Assembly (NCBI GenBank): GCA_963825685.1
Contig: CAWGUD010000033.1
Location: forward strand, 1 to 64,000
Length of the DNA: 64,000 nt
Origin: JAOUEA01 sp963825685
Lineage (GTDB): Bacteria > Actinomycetota > UBA4738 > HRBIN12
Direction of reading: 5' to 3'
Numbering within the stretch: position 1 is the stretch's first letter; every line of letters begins with the position of its first letter. Positions 16,190-24,884 of the stretch are shown here, one piece after another. The notes beneath the pieces are model-generated. The model searched no databases, had not been told where the DNA came from, and worked only from the letters and a program-made list of their open reading frames with translations. A program made the position numbers and the translations under genes.

Positions 16190-17284
16190 ATGACCGAGGA
16201 GAAGCGTTCGCCGCTGCACGACTGGCACGTCGAGCACGACGCCGACGTCGTCTGGGAAGACGGCTACCCGTGGGCGATGCACGAGGGCGGCGACCCGAAG
16301 GACGAGTACGAGGCGGTGCGCACGGCGACCGGCATCTGGGATCTCTACTCGACCTGCAAGTACGAGGTCCGGGGGCCCGACGCCGCGCGCCTGATCCAGC
16401 GCCGGTTCACGAATGCGCTCGACGGCATGCAGGCCGGTTCCGTGCGCTACGGCGCCTTCGTCAACGCCGACGGGCTGATGATCGACGACGGCAACGTCTA
16501 CAAGTTCGCCGACGATCACTTCCTCGTGATGATCAACACGGCCGGCATCGACGGCTGGTTCCGCGAGACGGCCGACGGCCTCGACGCCACGATCGAGCAC
16601 AAGACCGACGACTACGCGATGATCGCCGTGCAGGGTCCGACCTCGCAGGCGACCCTGCAGCCGTTGACGGGCCGCGATCTCGGCGAGCTGCGGTACTTCC
16701 GCTTCTGGCCCGAGGCCACGACCGTCGCTGGTGCCGAGGCGTGGGTGCTGCGCACGGGGTTCAGCGGCGAGAAGGGCTACGAGGTCGTCGTCGCCCCCGG
16801 CGATGCCCGAAGGGTCTGGGACGCGCTGATCGCCGCGGGCGCCACCCCGTTCGGGTTGACGGCGATCGATCTCGCCCGCACGGAGATCGGCCTGATCATC
16901 ATCGCGGTCGACTACAACCCCGGCGAGATCTCCCCGTGGGACCTGTCGATGGACCGATTCATCAAGACCGACACCGAGTGCGTCGGCGCTGCCGCGCTCG
17001 CCGAGCGAGGGGCGAACCCGCCCAAGCGTTTCAAGACCCTGAAGATCGAGGGAGACCTCGCTCCCGACTACGGCGCCGCCGTCACGAAGGACGGGCGCGA
17101 GGTGGGCGTGGTGACTTCGCCGGCATCCTCGCCGCGGCTCGGCACGATCGGCCTCGCGATCCTCGACGCCGACGTCGCCAGCGACGGTGAGAAGGTCGAG
17201 GTCGCGGTGGAAGGTGGCACGGCGCCGGCGACCGTCGAGGTGCTGTCGCTGCTCGACCCGAACAAGGAGCGCCCACGGGCGTAG
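16190..17284 (+). CDS. GcvT-like folate-dependent aminomethyl-/methyltransferase 2
   Basis: A 364-residue intact paralogue of the preceding gene, started by an ATG with GAGGAGGAG just upstream. Corresponding marks are ATGIWDLYSTCKYEVRG, YGAFVNADGLMIDDGNVYKF, IAVQGPTSQAT, RTGFSGEKGYEVVV and a C-terminal barrel ending in LLDPNKERPRA, almost the same tail as paralogue 1 (YDPKKERPRA). The pair probably arose by duplication and may form a heteromeric or substrate-divergent set, like the multiple GcvT-like demethylases of bacteria that use DMSP, sarcosine or betaine. The substrate is not deducible. A strong hairpin follows the stop. Confidence 0.85.
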   Translation: MTEEKRSPLHDWHVEHDADVVWEDGYPWAMHEGGDPKDEYEAVRTATGIWDLYSTCKYEVRGPDAARLIQRRFTNALDGMQAGSVRYGAFVNADGLMIDDGNVYKFADDHFLVMINTAGIDGWFRETADGLDATIEHKTDDYAMIAVQGPTSQATLQPLTGRDLGELRYFRFWPEATTVAGAEAWVLRTGFSGEKGYEVVVAPGDARRVWDALIAAGATPFGLTAIDLARTEIGLIIIAVDYNPGEISPWDLSMDRFIKTDTECVGAAALAERGANPPKRFKTLKIEGDLAPDYGAAVTKDGREVGVVTSPASSPRLGTIGLAILDADVASDGEKVEVAVEGGTAPATVEVLSLLDPNKERPRA

Positions 17285-17303
17285 GTCTCCGTGGCGGATC
17301 ACC

Positions 17304-17330
17304 GTGGGGCGGGGCTCAGCCCCGCCCCAC
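17304..17330 (+). terminator. 12-bp hairpin after the GcvT-like pair
   Basis: GTGGGGCGGGGC (17304-17315) and GCCCCGCCCCAC (17319-17330) form a perfect stem around a TCA loop, 19 bp past the stop. No T-run follows, as is usual in high-GC actinobacteria. Confidence 0.7.
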
Positions 17331-17333
17331 ACC

Positions 17334-17339
17334 TATGCT
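17334..17339 (+). promoter_or_regulatory. Leaderless -10 hexamer TATGCT
   Basis: TATGCT ends six bases before the ATG at 17346; it lies directly after the terminator hairpin, so it begins a new transcript. Confidence 0.5.
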
Positions 17340-17345
17340 GAGCCC

Positions 17346-18266
17346 ATGCACCGTGACGAGCTCTACGGGGTGGTGCCGAACTTCAGCGAGGGTCGCCGCA
17401 GCGACGTCGTCGGCGCGATCGTGCGCGCGCTGCACGTGCCGGGGGCTCGGGTGGTCTACGCCGAGGCCGACCCCGACCACAACCGGCTCGATACGACGGT
17501 GCTCGGTGACGCCGACGCGGTGCGGGCCAGCGCCTTGGCCGGTGCGACCGCGGCCGTCGACCTCATCGACATGCGGGTGCATCGGGGCGGGCATCCGCGC
17601 ATGGGGGCTGCCGACGTGATCCCGTTCATGCCCGTGCGCGGTGTGACGATCGAGGACTGCGTGACGGTGGCCCGCGGGTTCGGGCGCGAGCTCGCCGAGC
17701 GCCTCGACCTGCCCGTCTACCTCTACGATCGGGCCGCGCTCGTCCCCGATCGCGCCTCGCTCGCCGACGTGCGCCGCGGCGAATACGAGGGCTTGCGGGA
17801 GGCGGTCGCTCGCGGCGAGCGGTTGCCCGATCTCGGTCCGCACGAGATCGGTCCCGCGGGGGCGACGGCGGTCGGTGCCCGCAAGCCCCTCGTCGCGTTC
17901 AACGTCTACCTCGACGGCTCGGACGAGCGCGCGGCGAAGGAGATCGCGAGGACCCTCCGAGAGTCCAACGGGGGGCTGCCGGCCGTGCGTGCGATCGGGT
18001 TCACCGTGCCGGAACGAGGCGGCGTGGTGACGGTCTCGATGAACCTGGTCGACCACGAGGTGACGGGCCTGCGCGACGCGTTCGACGGTGTCGCGAGGCT
18101 CGCCGCGGGGTACGGCATGACCGTGACCGATACCGAGATCGTGGGGCTGGTGCCGGCCTCGGCGCTCGCCGACGACGACGTCGCGTACCTCGGCCTTTCC
18201 GGATTCGACCCCGACCGCCAGGTGCTGGAGCGCCTCGTAGACGAACGTGACGAACGTGAGGAGTGA
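17346..18266 (+). CDS. Glutamate formimidoyltransferase (FTCD N-terminal type)
   Basis: A 306-residue protein corresponding to the two transferase subdomains of FTCD. It moves a formimino group from N-formimino-glutamate (or formiminoglycine) to tetrahydrofolate. Conserved features are VPNFSEGR at the N-terminus, ADPDHNRLDTT, VHRGGHPRMGAADVIPF with the catalytic histidine H83, and KPLVAFNVYL. The cyclodeaminase is a separate gene four bases downstream, giving a functional pair. The substrate could come from histidine or from purine breakdown; no hut or purine-degradation gene is in the window. Confidence 0.9.
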   Translation: MHRDELYGVVPNFSEGRRSDVVGAIVRALHVPGARVVYAEADPDHNRLDTTVLGDADAVRASALAGATAAVDLIDMRVHRGGHPRMGAADVIPFMPVRGVTIEDCVTVARGFGRELAERLDLPVYLYDRAALVPDRASLADVRRGEYEGLREAVARGERLPDLGPHEIGPAGATAVGARKPLVAFNVYLDGSDERAAKEIARTLRESNGGLPAVRAIGFTVPERGGVVTVSMNLVDHEVTGLRDAFDGVARLAAGYGMTVTDTEIVGLVPASALADDDVAYLGLSGFDPDRQVLERLVDERDEREE

Positions 18267-18269
18267 ACG

Positions 18270-18911
18270 ATGAGCGACGCAGGATTCGGTGACATGACGG
18301 TCGAGCGCTTCCTCGAGACGATGGCCTCGAAGGACCCGACCCCGGGTGGAGGCGCCGCCGCGGCGATCGCGGGCGCCACCGGGGCGGCTCTGATCGCGAT
18401 GGTCGGCAGGCTCACGCTGGGCAAGCAGGGCTTCGAGGACCTCGAGGAACGCATGCAGGCGCTCGTCGACCGAGCCGACGCGGCGCGGGTCGAGTTCGTC
18501 GCGCTGGGGGACCGTGACGCGGCCTCCTTCGAGGCGGTGATGTCGGCGTTCCGGATGCCGAAGGGGACCGACGTCGAGAAGGCGTCACGGGCCGATGCGA
18601 TCCAGCGCGGGCTGGAGCATGCCGCGGCGGTGCCGCTCGAGATCGCGCGCCGCGCGGTCGACCTCATGGAGCTCGCCGAGGATGCCACCGCGATGGGCAA
18701 CCCGAACGCGGCGAGCGACGGCATGTCGGCGGCGGGCATGCTGCTCGCGTCGGTGATCGCCGCCCGTGCGAACGTCGAGATCAACGCGTCGGCATTGAAG
18801 GACGAGGCTCGTCGTGAGGCGTTGCTCGAGGAGGTCACCGCGATCCGTGACCGAGCCGACAGGCTGCTCGAGCAGTGCCGGGAGGCGTTCGGGCTGCGCC
18901 TGATCGCCTGA
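18270..18911 (+). CDS. fchA: Formimino-THF cyclodeaminase / methenyl-THF cyclohydrolase family
   Basis: A 213-residue four-helix protein of the FTCD-C/FchA family. The N-terminal glycine-rich turn PTPGGGAAAAIAGATGAAL and the GNPNAASDGMSAAGML segment line the active site in this family. It deaminates 5-formimino-THF to 5,10-methenyl-THF and in some bacteria hydrolyses methenyl-THF. It directly follows the formimidoyltransferase gene on one transcript and has a short gap with GTGAGGAGTGAACG including a Shine-Dalgarno. Confidence 0.88.
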   Translation: MSDAGFGDMTVERFLETMASKDPTPGGGAAAAIAGATGAALIAMVGRLTLGKQGFEDLEERMQALVDRADAARVEFVALGDRDAASFEAVMSAFRMPKGTDVEKASRADAIQRGLEHAAAVPLEIARRAVDLMELAEDATAMGNPNAASDGMSAAGMLLASVIAARANVEINASALKDEARREALLEEVTAIRDRADRLLEQCREAFGLRLIA

Positions 18912-18953
18912 TCGGTCTGCACCGCGGTCCTGGTCCCGCGCACGACGCCCGCG

Positions 18954-18959
18954 TAGGCT
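18954..18959 (+). promoter_or_regulatory. Leaderless -10 hexamer TAGGCT
   Basis: TAGGCT ends six bases before the GTG at 18966 of the VOC-fold gene. Confidence 0.5.
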
Positions 18960-18965
18960 CGACCC

Positions 18966-19376
18966 GTGCGGATCGACGCGATCGTCTTCGACTGCGAGGA
19001 CGCCGCGCCGCTGGCGCGGTTCTGGGCTGCCGCGCTCGGGTGGCGTGTCGCTCCATACGACGCCGCCGAGGTCGAGCGTCTCTCGGCCAGAGGCATCGAC
19101 GATCTCGAGGACGACCCGAGCGTCATGGTCGAGCCTCCCGAGGACGACGTCCCGGGACTGCCGGTGTTGTTCTTCACCGAGGTTCCCGAGCCCAAGGCGG
19201 GGAAGAACCGCGTGCATGTCGACGTGGTGGCCGACGAGACCGTCGACGACGAGGTGATCCGGCTCGAGGGACTCGGAGCGACGCTCCGCAACTGGACCGA
19301 GGAAGAGGGCAACGTCTGGGCCGTGATGCTCGACCCCGAGGGCAACGAGTTCTGCGTGATGCCACCTGAGTCGTGA
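18966..19376 (+). CDS. VOC (glyoxalase-like) family protein
   Basis: A 136-residue VOC-superfamily protein with two beta-alpha-beta-beta-beta modules. The module starts are IDAIVFDCEDAAPLARFWAAALGWRV and NRVHVDVVADETVDDEVIRLEGLGA, and the terminal strand is WAVMLDPEGNEFCVM. This is the Glyoxalase_6-type group that is abundant in actinobacteria and largely uncharacterised. HVDV and EFCV positions would supply metal ligands if one binds. It is monocistronic by appearance. Confidence 0.8.
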   Translation: MRIDAIVFDCEDAAPLARFWAAALGWRVAPYDAAEVERLSARGIDDLEDDPSVMVEPPEDDVPGLPVLFFTEVPEPKAGKNRVHVDVVADETVDDEVIRLEGLGATLRNWTEEEGNVWAVMLDPEGNEFCVMPPES

Positions 19377-19411
19377 GGGCCGAGTCGTGACGGGCCGTAG
19401 CGCGTGACTGG

Positions 19412-20213
19412 CTAGCCCACGATCGTCCTCGCGTCCTGGACGAACCGGACGAGACCCGTGGCGCCGCTCACGACGAGGACGACGAGCGCCACCTCTCTCG
19501 CGCCGAGGGCGATGCCACCGCCCGCGAAGGCGGCCACCACGCCGAGCACGACGACGAGCGCCAGCGCGAGCGCCCCGATCGGGCCGCTCGCCGACGCCAG
19601 GACCACGAGGCCGAGGATCCCGAACACGGCACCGAGGACCGACCCGGCGATCGTGAGCGGCGCCAGCCGGACCAGCGGCCACTGCAGCAGCCATCGATCG
19701 AACCGCTCCGCGACCCAGACGGACCCGAATCCGAAGGCGGGGAAGAGCAGGGTGAACATCGCCACGTTGACGGCATCGGTTCCCCATGATCGTGAAGTCG
19801 GCGTTCCCGGGGTCGATCACCACGGGGCTCGCCAGGGCCACCAACACGAGCGAGACCCACAGGGGCAGGAACCGGCCGGGCAACACCGTGCGGAGCACGA
19901 ACAGGAGGAGTCCCGCCGACAGTCCCGCGGCGAGACCGACGAAGATCAGGAGCGCGAGCGTTCCCTCGGTCGTGATCGCACCGACCACGTTGCCGTTCTC
20001 GGTGAGCAACCCGATCCTCGAGTCGTCGGCGACGATCGCGGACGCCCTCATCGCCACCCTGGTGCCCAGACCTCCGACCAGGAGCCCGGTGATCAGCGCT
20101 GCGACGCACGATGATGCGAGCCGGAGCACCGCCGGCACCCGCAGCATGCTGACCGCTCTGCCGCCCGTGACTCGCTCGGTGGATGCGGACGCGTCGATCA
20201 TCGCCCGCATCAT
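19412..20213 (-). CDS. Polytopic membrane protein of unknown function; one frameshift
   Basis: About 267 residues after removing one extra base near 19782, where ...DFTIMG joins TDAVNVAMFTLLFPAFGFGSVW. Hydrophobic helices appear at VLRLASSCVAALITGLLVGGLG, TLALLIFVGLAAGLSAGLLLFV, FLPLWVSLVLVALASPVVI, the joined segment and several C-terminal helices, suggesting at least six spans. I do not recognise the family. The start is uncertain (ATG at 20213, 20210 or 20201). It lies downstream of fhs on the same strand but is separated by a hairpin. Confidence 0.6.
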
Positions 20214-20260
20214 GCTCGGTGGCGTGGCCGGAGGCCAGAGGGCTGCCACGAGGCACCCGA

Positions 20261-20278
20261 GGGGTGTCCACACACCCC
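20261..20278 (-). terminator. Hairpin downstream of fhs
   Basis: GGGGTGT (20261-20267) and ACACCCC (20272-20278) pair around CCAC in the short gap after the fhs stop. It probably ends the fhs message on the minus strand. Confidence 0.5.
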
Positions 20279-20300
20279 GCGGCCGGTCGGTGGGGCGACC

Positions 20301-21971
20301 TCAGAACAGGCCGACGGTGCGGCCCTGCTCGTCGACGTCGACGTTGTGGAACGCCGGCGTGCGACCGTAGCCGGGCATGCGCTGCATGTCGCCGCAGAGC
20401 GCGACCACGAAGCCGGCTCCGCCGCTCGGCACCACCGCACGCACGGGCAGGCGGAATCCCGTCGGCCGGTTGAGCATCAGCGGATCGTGGCTGAGCGAGA
20501 GGTGGGTCTTGGCCATGCAGACGGGCACCTGGCCGAAGCCCAGCTCGTCCATGCGGGCGATGTCCTTCTCGGCCTGCGGCAGGTAGTCGACCCCGTCGGC
20601 GCCGTACAGCTTCGTCGCGATCGCCTCGATCTGCTCCTTCAGCCCGGCGCCCGACGGCGTCAGGAAGTCGAACGTGTTCGGCCGCTCGCACGCGTCGACC
20701 ACCGCCCGGGCGAGCTCCACCGCCCCGTCGCCGCCCTGGGCGAAGGCTCGGTTCACGACGACGGTCTCGGCGCCGGCCTCGACGGCCAGCTCGCCGATCA
20801 GCTCGATCTCCGCCTCGGTGTCGGTCGGGAAGTTGTTGATCGACACCACGCATGGCAGGCCGTACTGGCGGACGATCTCGATGTGCGCCTTCAGGTTCTC
20901 GATGCCGCGGCGCAGGGCGTCGAGGTCCTCGGTACCGAGATCGGCGAACGGCTTCCCGCCGTGGGACTTCGTGGCGCGGACCGTGGTGACGAGGACGGCC
21001 GCGCTCGGGGCGAACCCACCGAACCGGCAGACGATGTCGCAGAACTTCTGGAACCCGAGGTCGCTCGCGAACCCGCCCTCGGTGACGACGTAGTCGGCGA
21101 GCTTGAGCGCGACGCGGTCCGCGATGATCGAGTTGTTCGCGTGGGCGATGTTCCCGAACGGCCCCGCGTGGATCATCACCGGCTGCCCCTCGAGCGTCTG
21201 CACGAGGTTCGGCTTGAGCGCGTCCTTCATGATCACGGTCAGGGCGCCCGCGACCCTGAGGTCCTCGGCGGTGACCGGCTTCCCTCCATGCGTCGATGCG
21301 ACCACGATGTTGCCGAGCCGGCGCCGCAGGTCCGCCACGTCGGAGGCGAGCGCGAACACCGCCATGATCTCGGAGGCCGCGACGATCACGAAGGAGTTCT
21401 CTCGCGGGTATCCGTGCGCCGTGCCCCCGAGGCCGACCACGGTGTACCGAAGCTCCCGGTCGTTCACGTCGAGCGTGCGGGGCCACGTGATCGTCGCGGG
21501 GTCGATGTCGAGCTCGTTGCCGTGGTACACGCTCGCGTCGAGCGCGGCGGCCAGCAGGTTGTGGGCGGCCTGCACGGCGTGGAAGTCGCCGTTGAAGTGA
21601 AGGTTGATCTCCTCCATCGGCACGACCTGGGCGAATCCGCCGCCGTTCCCGCCGCCCTTGATGCCGAAGACCGGGCCCATGCTCGGTTCCCGCAGGCAGA
21701 GCATCACGTCCTTGCCGATCTTGCCGAGCCCCTGGGTCAGGGAGACGCTCGTCGTCGTCTTGCCCTCGCCGGCCTTCGTGGGTGTGATCGCGGTGGTGAT
21801 GATCAGCTTCCCGTCGGGCCGGTCGGCGAGACGGGCGAGGATCGAGAGGTCGACCTTGGCGCGGTGCCGTCCGTACTGTTCCAACTCGTCGGGCTCGATG
21901 CCCGCGGCGGCGGCGACGTCGGCGATCGGGCGGAGTTCGGCTTCCTGGGCGATCTCGAGTCCGGACTTCAT
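20301..21971 (-). CDS. fhs: Formate--tetrahydrofolate ligase
   Basis: A 556-residue enzyme of exactly the usual length. It links formate, ATP and THF to 10-formyl-THF, or runs in reverse to make ATP and formate. The ATP site TPTKAGEGKTTT is at residues 63-74, and EPSMGPVFGIKGGG and the C-terminal PVCMAKTHLSLSHDP are canonical. The ATG at 21971 gives the family N-terminus KSGLEIAQEAELRPI; AGGAAGG lies upstream at rather long spacing. Next to FchA and formate dehydrogenase genes it can connect methenyl/formyl-THF with free formate. An isolated gene, divergent from the M20 peptidase. Confidence 0.96.
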   Translation of the reverse strand: MKSGLEIAQEAELRPIADVAAAAGIEPDELEQYGRHRAKVDLSILARLADRPDGKLIITTAITPTKAGEGKTTTSVSLTQGLGKIGKDVMLCLREPSMGPVFGIKGGGNGGGFAQVVPMEEINLHFNGDFHAVQAAHNLLAAALDASVYHGNELDIDPATITWPRTLDVNDRELRYTVVGLGGTAHGYPRENSFVIVAASEIMAVFALASDVADLRRRLGNIVVASTHGGKPVTAEDLRVAGALTVIMKDALKPNLVQTLEGQPVMIHAGPFGNIAHANNSIIADRVALKLADYVVTEGGFASDLGFQKFCDIVCRFGGFAPSAAVLVTTVRATKSHGGKPFADLGTEDLDALRRGIENLKAHIEIVRQYGLPCVVSINNFPTDTEAEIELIGELAVEAGAETVVVNRAFAQGGDGAVELARAVVDACERPNTFDFLTPSGAGLKEQIEAIATKLYGADGVDYLPQAEKDIARMDELGFGQVPVCMAKTHLSLSHDPLMLNRPTGFRLPVRAVVPSGGAGFVVALCGDMQRMPGYGRTPAFHNVDVDEQGRTVGLF

Positions 21972-22144
21972 GGTGACGGCGGGTTCCTTCCTCAGATTCG
22001 TGAACGGCTCCCGGACGATACGACCCCCGGTCGTGCGGGTCCAAACCGAGGTTGCGCGCACCGCGACCGCCGGTCACGGCGGGTGGCCCGCGGCGCCGGC
22101 GCGTGCTTCGATGACACCTCGACGCTCCGAAGGGGAAGCAGCGC

Positions 22145-23494
22145 ATGGACACCGAGTCGCTCCGCAGCACGATCGCCGGTCTGATGCCGGACCTCCTCGA
22201 TGACCTCGGCTCGCTGGTGCGCATCCCGTCGGTCGCGTTCCCCGGGTACCCCGAGGCCCCGGTGCTCGAGGCGGCCGAGCGCACCGTGGAGCTCGCCCGC
22301 CGTGCGGGGTTCGCCGACGCGGCGTTGCAGCCCGTTCCGTGGGGCTACCCGCCGGTCGTCGGCGAGATCGCCGGGCCCGAGGGGTCGCCCACCGTGGTGC
22401 TCTACGCGCACTACGACGTGCAGCCGGCGCCGCCGGAACAGGGATGGACCACCGATCCGTGGATGCCGGTCGTGCGGAGCGACGGTCGTCTCGCCGGCAG
22501 GGGGGCCGCCGACGACAAGAGCGGGATCGCGATGCATCTCGCGACGATCCGTGCGTTCGGGGGGCGGCCTCCCTGCACCGTGCGTCTCGTCGTCGAGGGG
22601 ATGGAGGAGACCACGTCGAACCTCGAGGCGTTCGTCGAGGGTCGCCCCGACCTGTTCGGCGCCGACGTCTTCGTCGTCGCGGACATGGGGAACCTGGAGG
22701 TCGGCGTGCCCACGCTCACGACGACGCTCCGGGGCGAGGTGTCCTGCGTCGTCACCGTCTCCACGCTCGAGCACCCGCTGCACTCCGGGGTGTTCGGAGG
22801 CCCGGCCCCCGACGCGATGATCGCGCTCGCCAGGCTCCTGGCCACCCTGCACGACGAGGCCGGTGACGTGGCCGTCGAGGGCGTCACCCGAGCCGACCCG
22901 TCGAGCGGACACGTCGCGGAGGCGGACTTCCGGTCGATGGCCGATCTGCTGGACGGCACGGCCGTGATCGGCACCGGCCCGATCGGCTCGCGTCTGTGGT
23001 CGTCGCCGAGCATCAGCGCGATCGGCATCGACTCGACGACGATCGAGGGATCGTCGAACGTGCTGCTGCCCAGCGCCCGGGCGAAGCTCTCGATGCGCAT
23101 CGTCCCCGGAGCCGAACCCGGCGCCGAGCTGGACGCGCTCGAGCGACACCTGCGGACGCATGCCCCGTGGGGTGCGACCGTCGAGGTGGAGCGCGTGAAG
23201 ACCGCTCCGCCGTTCCGGTGCGCCTCCGACGGCCCGGCGTTCGCCGCGGCGCGCACCGCGCTCCGAGCGGCGTTCGGGCGACCCTCGGTCGACGCGGGCT
23301 CCGGTGGATCGATCCCGCTCCTGGACTCGCTGCGGGCCGTGAGCCCGCGGGCGGAGTTCATCCTGTGGGGAGCCGAGGACATGGCGCGCTCGCGCATCCA
23401 CGCGTCGGACGAGAGCGTCGATCCGTCCGAGATCGAGCGGATGGTGCTCGCCCAGGCGTTGTTGCTGCTCGACCTGGCGTCCGGCGGCGGGTGA
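22145..23494 (+). CDS. M20-family metallopeptidase/dipeptidase
   Basis: A 449-residue M20 di-zinc hydrolase. Metal ligands and catalytic residues are visible: H89 and D91 in YAHYDVQP, D124 in GRGAADDKSG, and E154-E155 in VEGMEETTSN. An insertion dimerisation domain follows (TTLRGEVSCVVTVSTLEHPLHSGVFGG). M20 dipeptidases remove N-terminal residues from short peptides or hydrolyse N-acyl amino acids; sequence does not separate these. GAAGGGGAAG lies upstream as the Shine-Dalgarno. It stands between fhs and fdhD with no clear metabolic link. Confidence 0.88.
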   Translation: MDTESLRSTIAGLMPDLLDDLGSLVRIPSVAFPGYPEAPVLEAAERTVELARRAGFADAALQPVPWGYPPVVGEIAGPEGSPTVVLYAHYDVQPAPPEQGWTTDPWMPVVRSDGRLAGRGAADDKSGIAMHLATIRAFGGRPPCTVRLVVEGMEETTSNLEAFVEGRPDLFGADVFVVADMGNLEVGVPTLTTTLRGEVSCVVTVSTLEHPLHSGVFGGPAPDAMIALARLLATLHDEAGDVAVEGVTRADPSSGHVAEADFRSMADLLDGTAVIGTGPIGSRLWSSPSISAIGIDSTTIEGSSNVLLPSARAKLSMRIVPGAEPGAELDALERHLRTHAPWGATVEVERVKTAPPFRCASDGPAFAAARTALRAAFGRPSVDAGSGGSIPLLDSLRAVSPRAEFILWGAEDMARSRIHASDESVDPSEIERMVLAQALLLLDLASGGG

Positions 23495-23525
23495 CCTTCG
23501 TCGGCACTCCGTCGATACTGGGGTG

Positions 23526-24362
23526 ATGACGACCACGGAGCCGCTGCGACGCACCGTCACGCCCGTGCGGGTGACGTCGGTCCACGACGGGACCCGCAGC
23601 GAGCGACCCGACTCCCTCGCGACCGAGGAACCGATGGAGATCCGCGTGCAGGGTCCCGGTCAACGGGCCGAGCCCGTCGCGGTCACGATGCGCACCCCGG
23701 GGGCCGACTACGAGCTCGCGGTCGGCTTCCTGTTCACGGAGGGGCTGGTCGGGCCCGGTCAGGTGACCCGTGTGGCGTACTGCGACGATCTCGACGGGGA
23801 GGAGCAGCGCTACAACGTCGTCACCGTCACGCTCGACAGGGCGTTCGACCACGATCGGCTGCGCCGCAACTTCTACGCCACGTCGTCGTGCGGCATCTGC
23901 GGCAAGGCCGCGCTCGACGACGTCGAGGTGCGGTGCGCGCCCGTGGCCGCCGGACCGGTGGTGACGTCCGACGTGCTGGTCTCGCTGCCCGACCGGCTGC
24001 GGTCGAAGCAACGGGTGTTCGATCGCACGGGCGGTCTGCACGCCGCCGGCCTCTTCACGCCCGATGGCGAGCTGCTCACGCTCCGCGAGGACGTCGGACG
24101 GCACAACGCGGTCGACAAGGTGATCGGCGAGCAGGTGCTCGGCGAACGGGTGCCGCTCGCCGACCGCGTGTTGCAGGTGAGCGGGCGCGCGAGCTTCGAG
24201 ATCGTGCAGAAGGCCGCGATGGCCGGCATCCCGATCGTCAGCGCCGTCAGCGCGCCCTCGTCGCTGGCCGTGGAGGCCGGGGAGCGGTTCGGCATGACGA
24301 TCGTGGGGTTCGTGCGGGACGGACGATGCAACGTCTACTCCCGTCCCGAGCGCGTCGGGTAG
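23526..24362 (+). CDS. fdhD: Formate dehydrogenase accessory sulfurtransferase
   Basis: A 278-residue FdhD. The paired cysteines C122 and C125 in the SSCGICGKA motif relay sulfur from a cysteine desulfurase to the molybdenum bis-MGD cofactor, which formate dehydrogenase requires. Other marks are GFLFTEGL, GGLHAAGLF, REDVGRHNAVDKVIG and GRASFEIVQKAAMAGIP. The ATG at 23526 is chosen over a GTG three bases before it. Its presence 1.7 kb from the formate dehydrogenase genes fits its known role. Confidence 0.95.
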   Translation: MTTTEPLRRTVTPVRVTSVHDGTRSERPDSLATEEPMEIRVQGPGQRAEPVAVTMRTPGADYELAVGFLFTEGLVGPGQVTRVAYCDDLDGEEQRYNVVTVTLDRAFDHDRLRRNFYATSSCGICGKAALDDVEVRCAPVAAGPVVTSDVLVSLPDRLRSKQRVFDRTGGLHAAGLFTPDGELLTLREDVGRHNAVDKVIGEQVLGERVPLADRVLQVSGRASFEIVQKAAMAGIPIVSAVSAPSSLAVEAGERFGMTIVGFVRDGRCNVYSRPERVG

Positions 24363-24365
24363 CCG

Positions 24366-24884
24366 TCAGCCGGTCGGAGCGTCGTCGCTGCGGGCCTCGG
24401 GCACCTGGTCGTGCCAGTCGTAGACCACGCTGGTGCCGAAGATCACGTCGTGCACCGACGCGTTGCGCTTGCTCACGGCGCTCCAGAACAGGCCGAGCGG
24501 GAACGCCACGCAGGTGACCGCCCGCAGGAACGCCCGAACGAGCCCGACGCGAGCACCGGCGGGGCCGAGGAGCCGCAGACCCATCACCCGCGCTCCCGCG
24601 CTCCGTCCGGTGCCCGTCCACGAGATCGTGAGCATCAGCACGGCGACGACGTAGCCGTAGACGGCCGCCTCGGCCATCGTCAGCTCGGGGAACGTGAACT
24701 GCGCCGGCTTGCGCAGGAACCGGAACCCCGCGTACGCCGCGTACCCGGCCGCGACGAGCATCGCGACGTACGCGATATCGATCACCATCGCACCGGTCCG
24801 CGACACGACACCGGCGCGCAGCCCCTGCCGCTCGGCGGCCCCCGCGGGGAAGGCCCGCGTGCTCGTGGCGGCGGCGCCGCTCAT
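24366..24884 (-). CDS. RDD-family membrane protein
   Basis: A 172-residue RDD protein. The name-giving arginine and two aspartates are represented by GVVSRTGAMVIDIAYV, which leads the first membrane span. A second span lies around AEAAVYGYVVAVLMLTISW, then RSAGARVMGLRLLG and a third span AVTCVAFPLGLFWSAV. The C-terminal VHDVIFGTSVVY is also typical. Function of the family is poorly known; some members move ions or small molecules. Its ATG overlaps the stop of the repeat protein gene (ATGA), so both are likely made together. Confidence 0.85.
   Translation of the reverse strand: MSGAAATSTRAFPAGAAERQGLRAGVVSRTGAMVIDIAYVAMLVAAGYAAYAGFRFLRKPAQFTFPELTMAEAAVYGYVVAVLMLTISWTGTGRSAGARVMGLRLLGPAGARVGLVRAFLRAVTCVAFPLGLFWSAVSKRNASVHDVIFGTSVVYDWHDQVPEARSDDAPTG

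Noticed and set aside
15011..17284. A 757-residue fusion of both GcvT-like proteins
   Set aside because: The middle is nonsense in that frame; paralogue 1 continues in another frame to a stop at 16145 and paralogue 2 has its own GAGGAGGAG and ATG.
19412..20213. True pseudogene
   Set aside because: A single extra base restores a continuous multi-span protein, in line with the indel pattern across the window.
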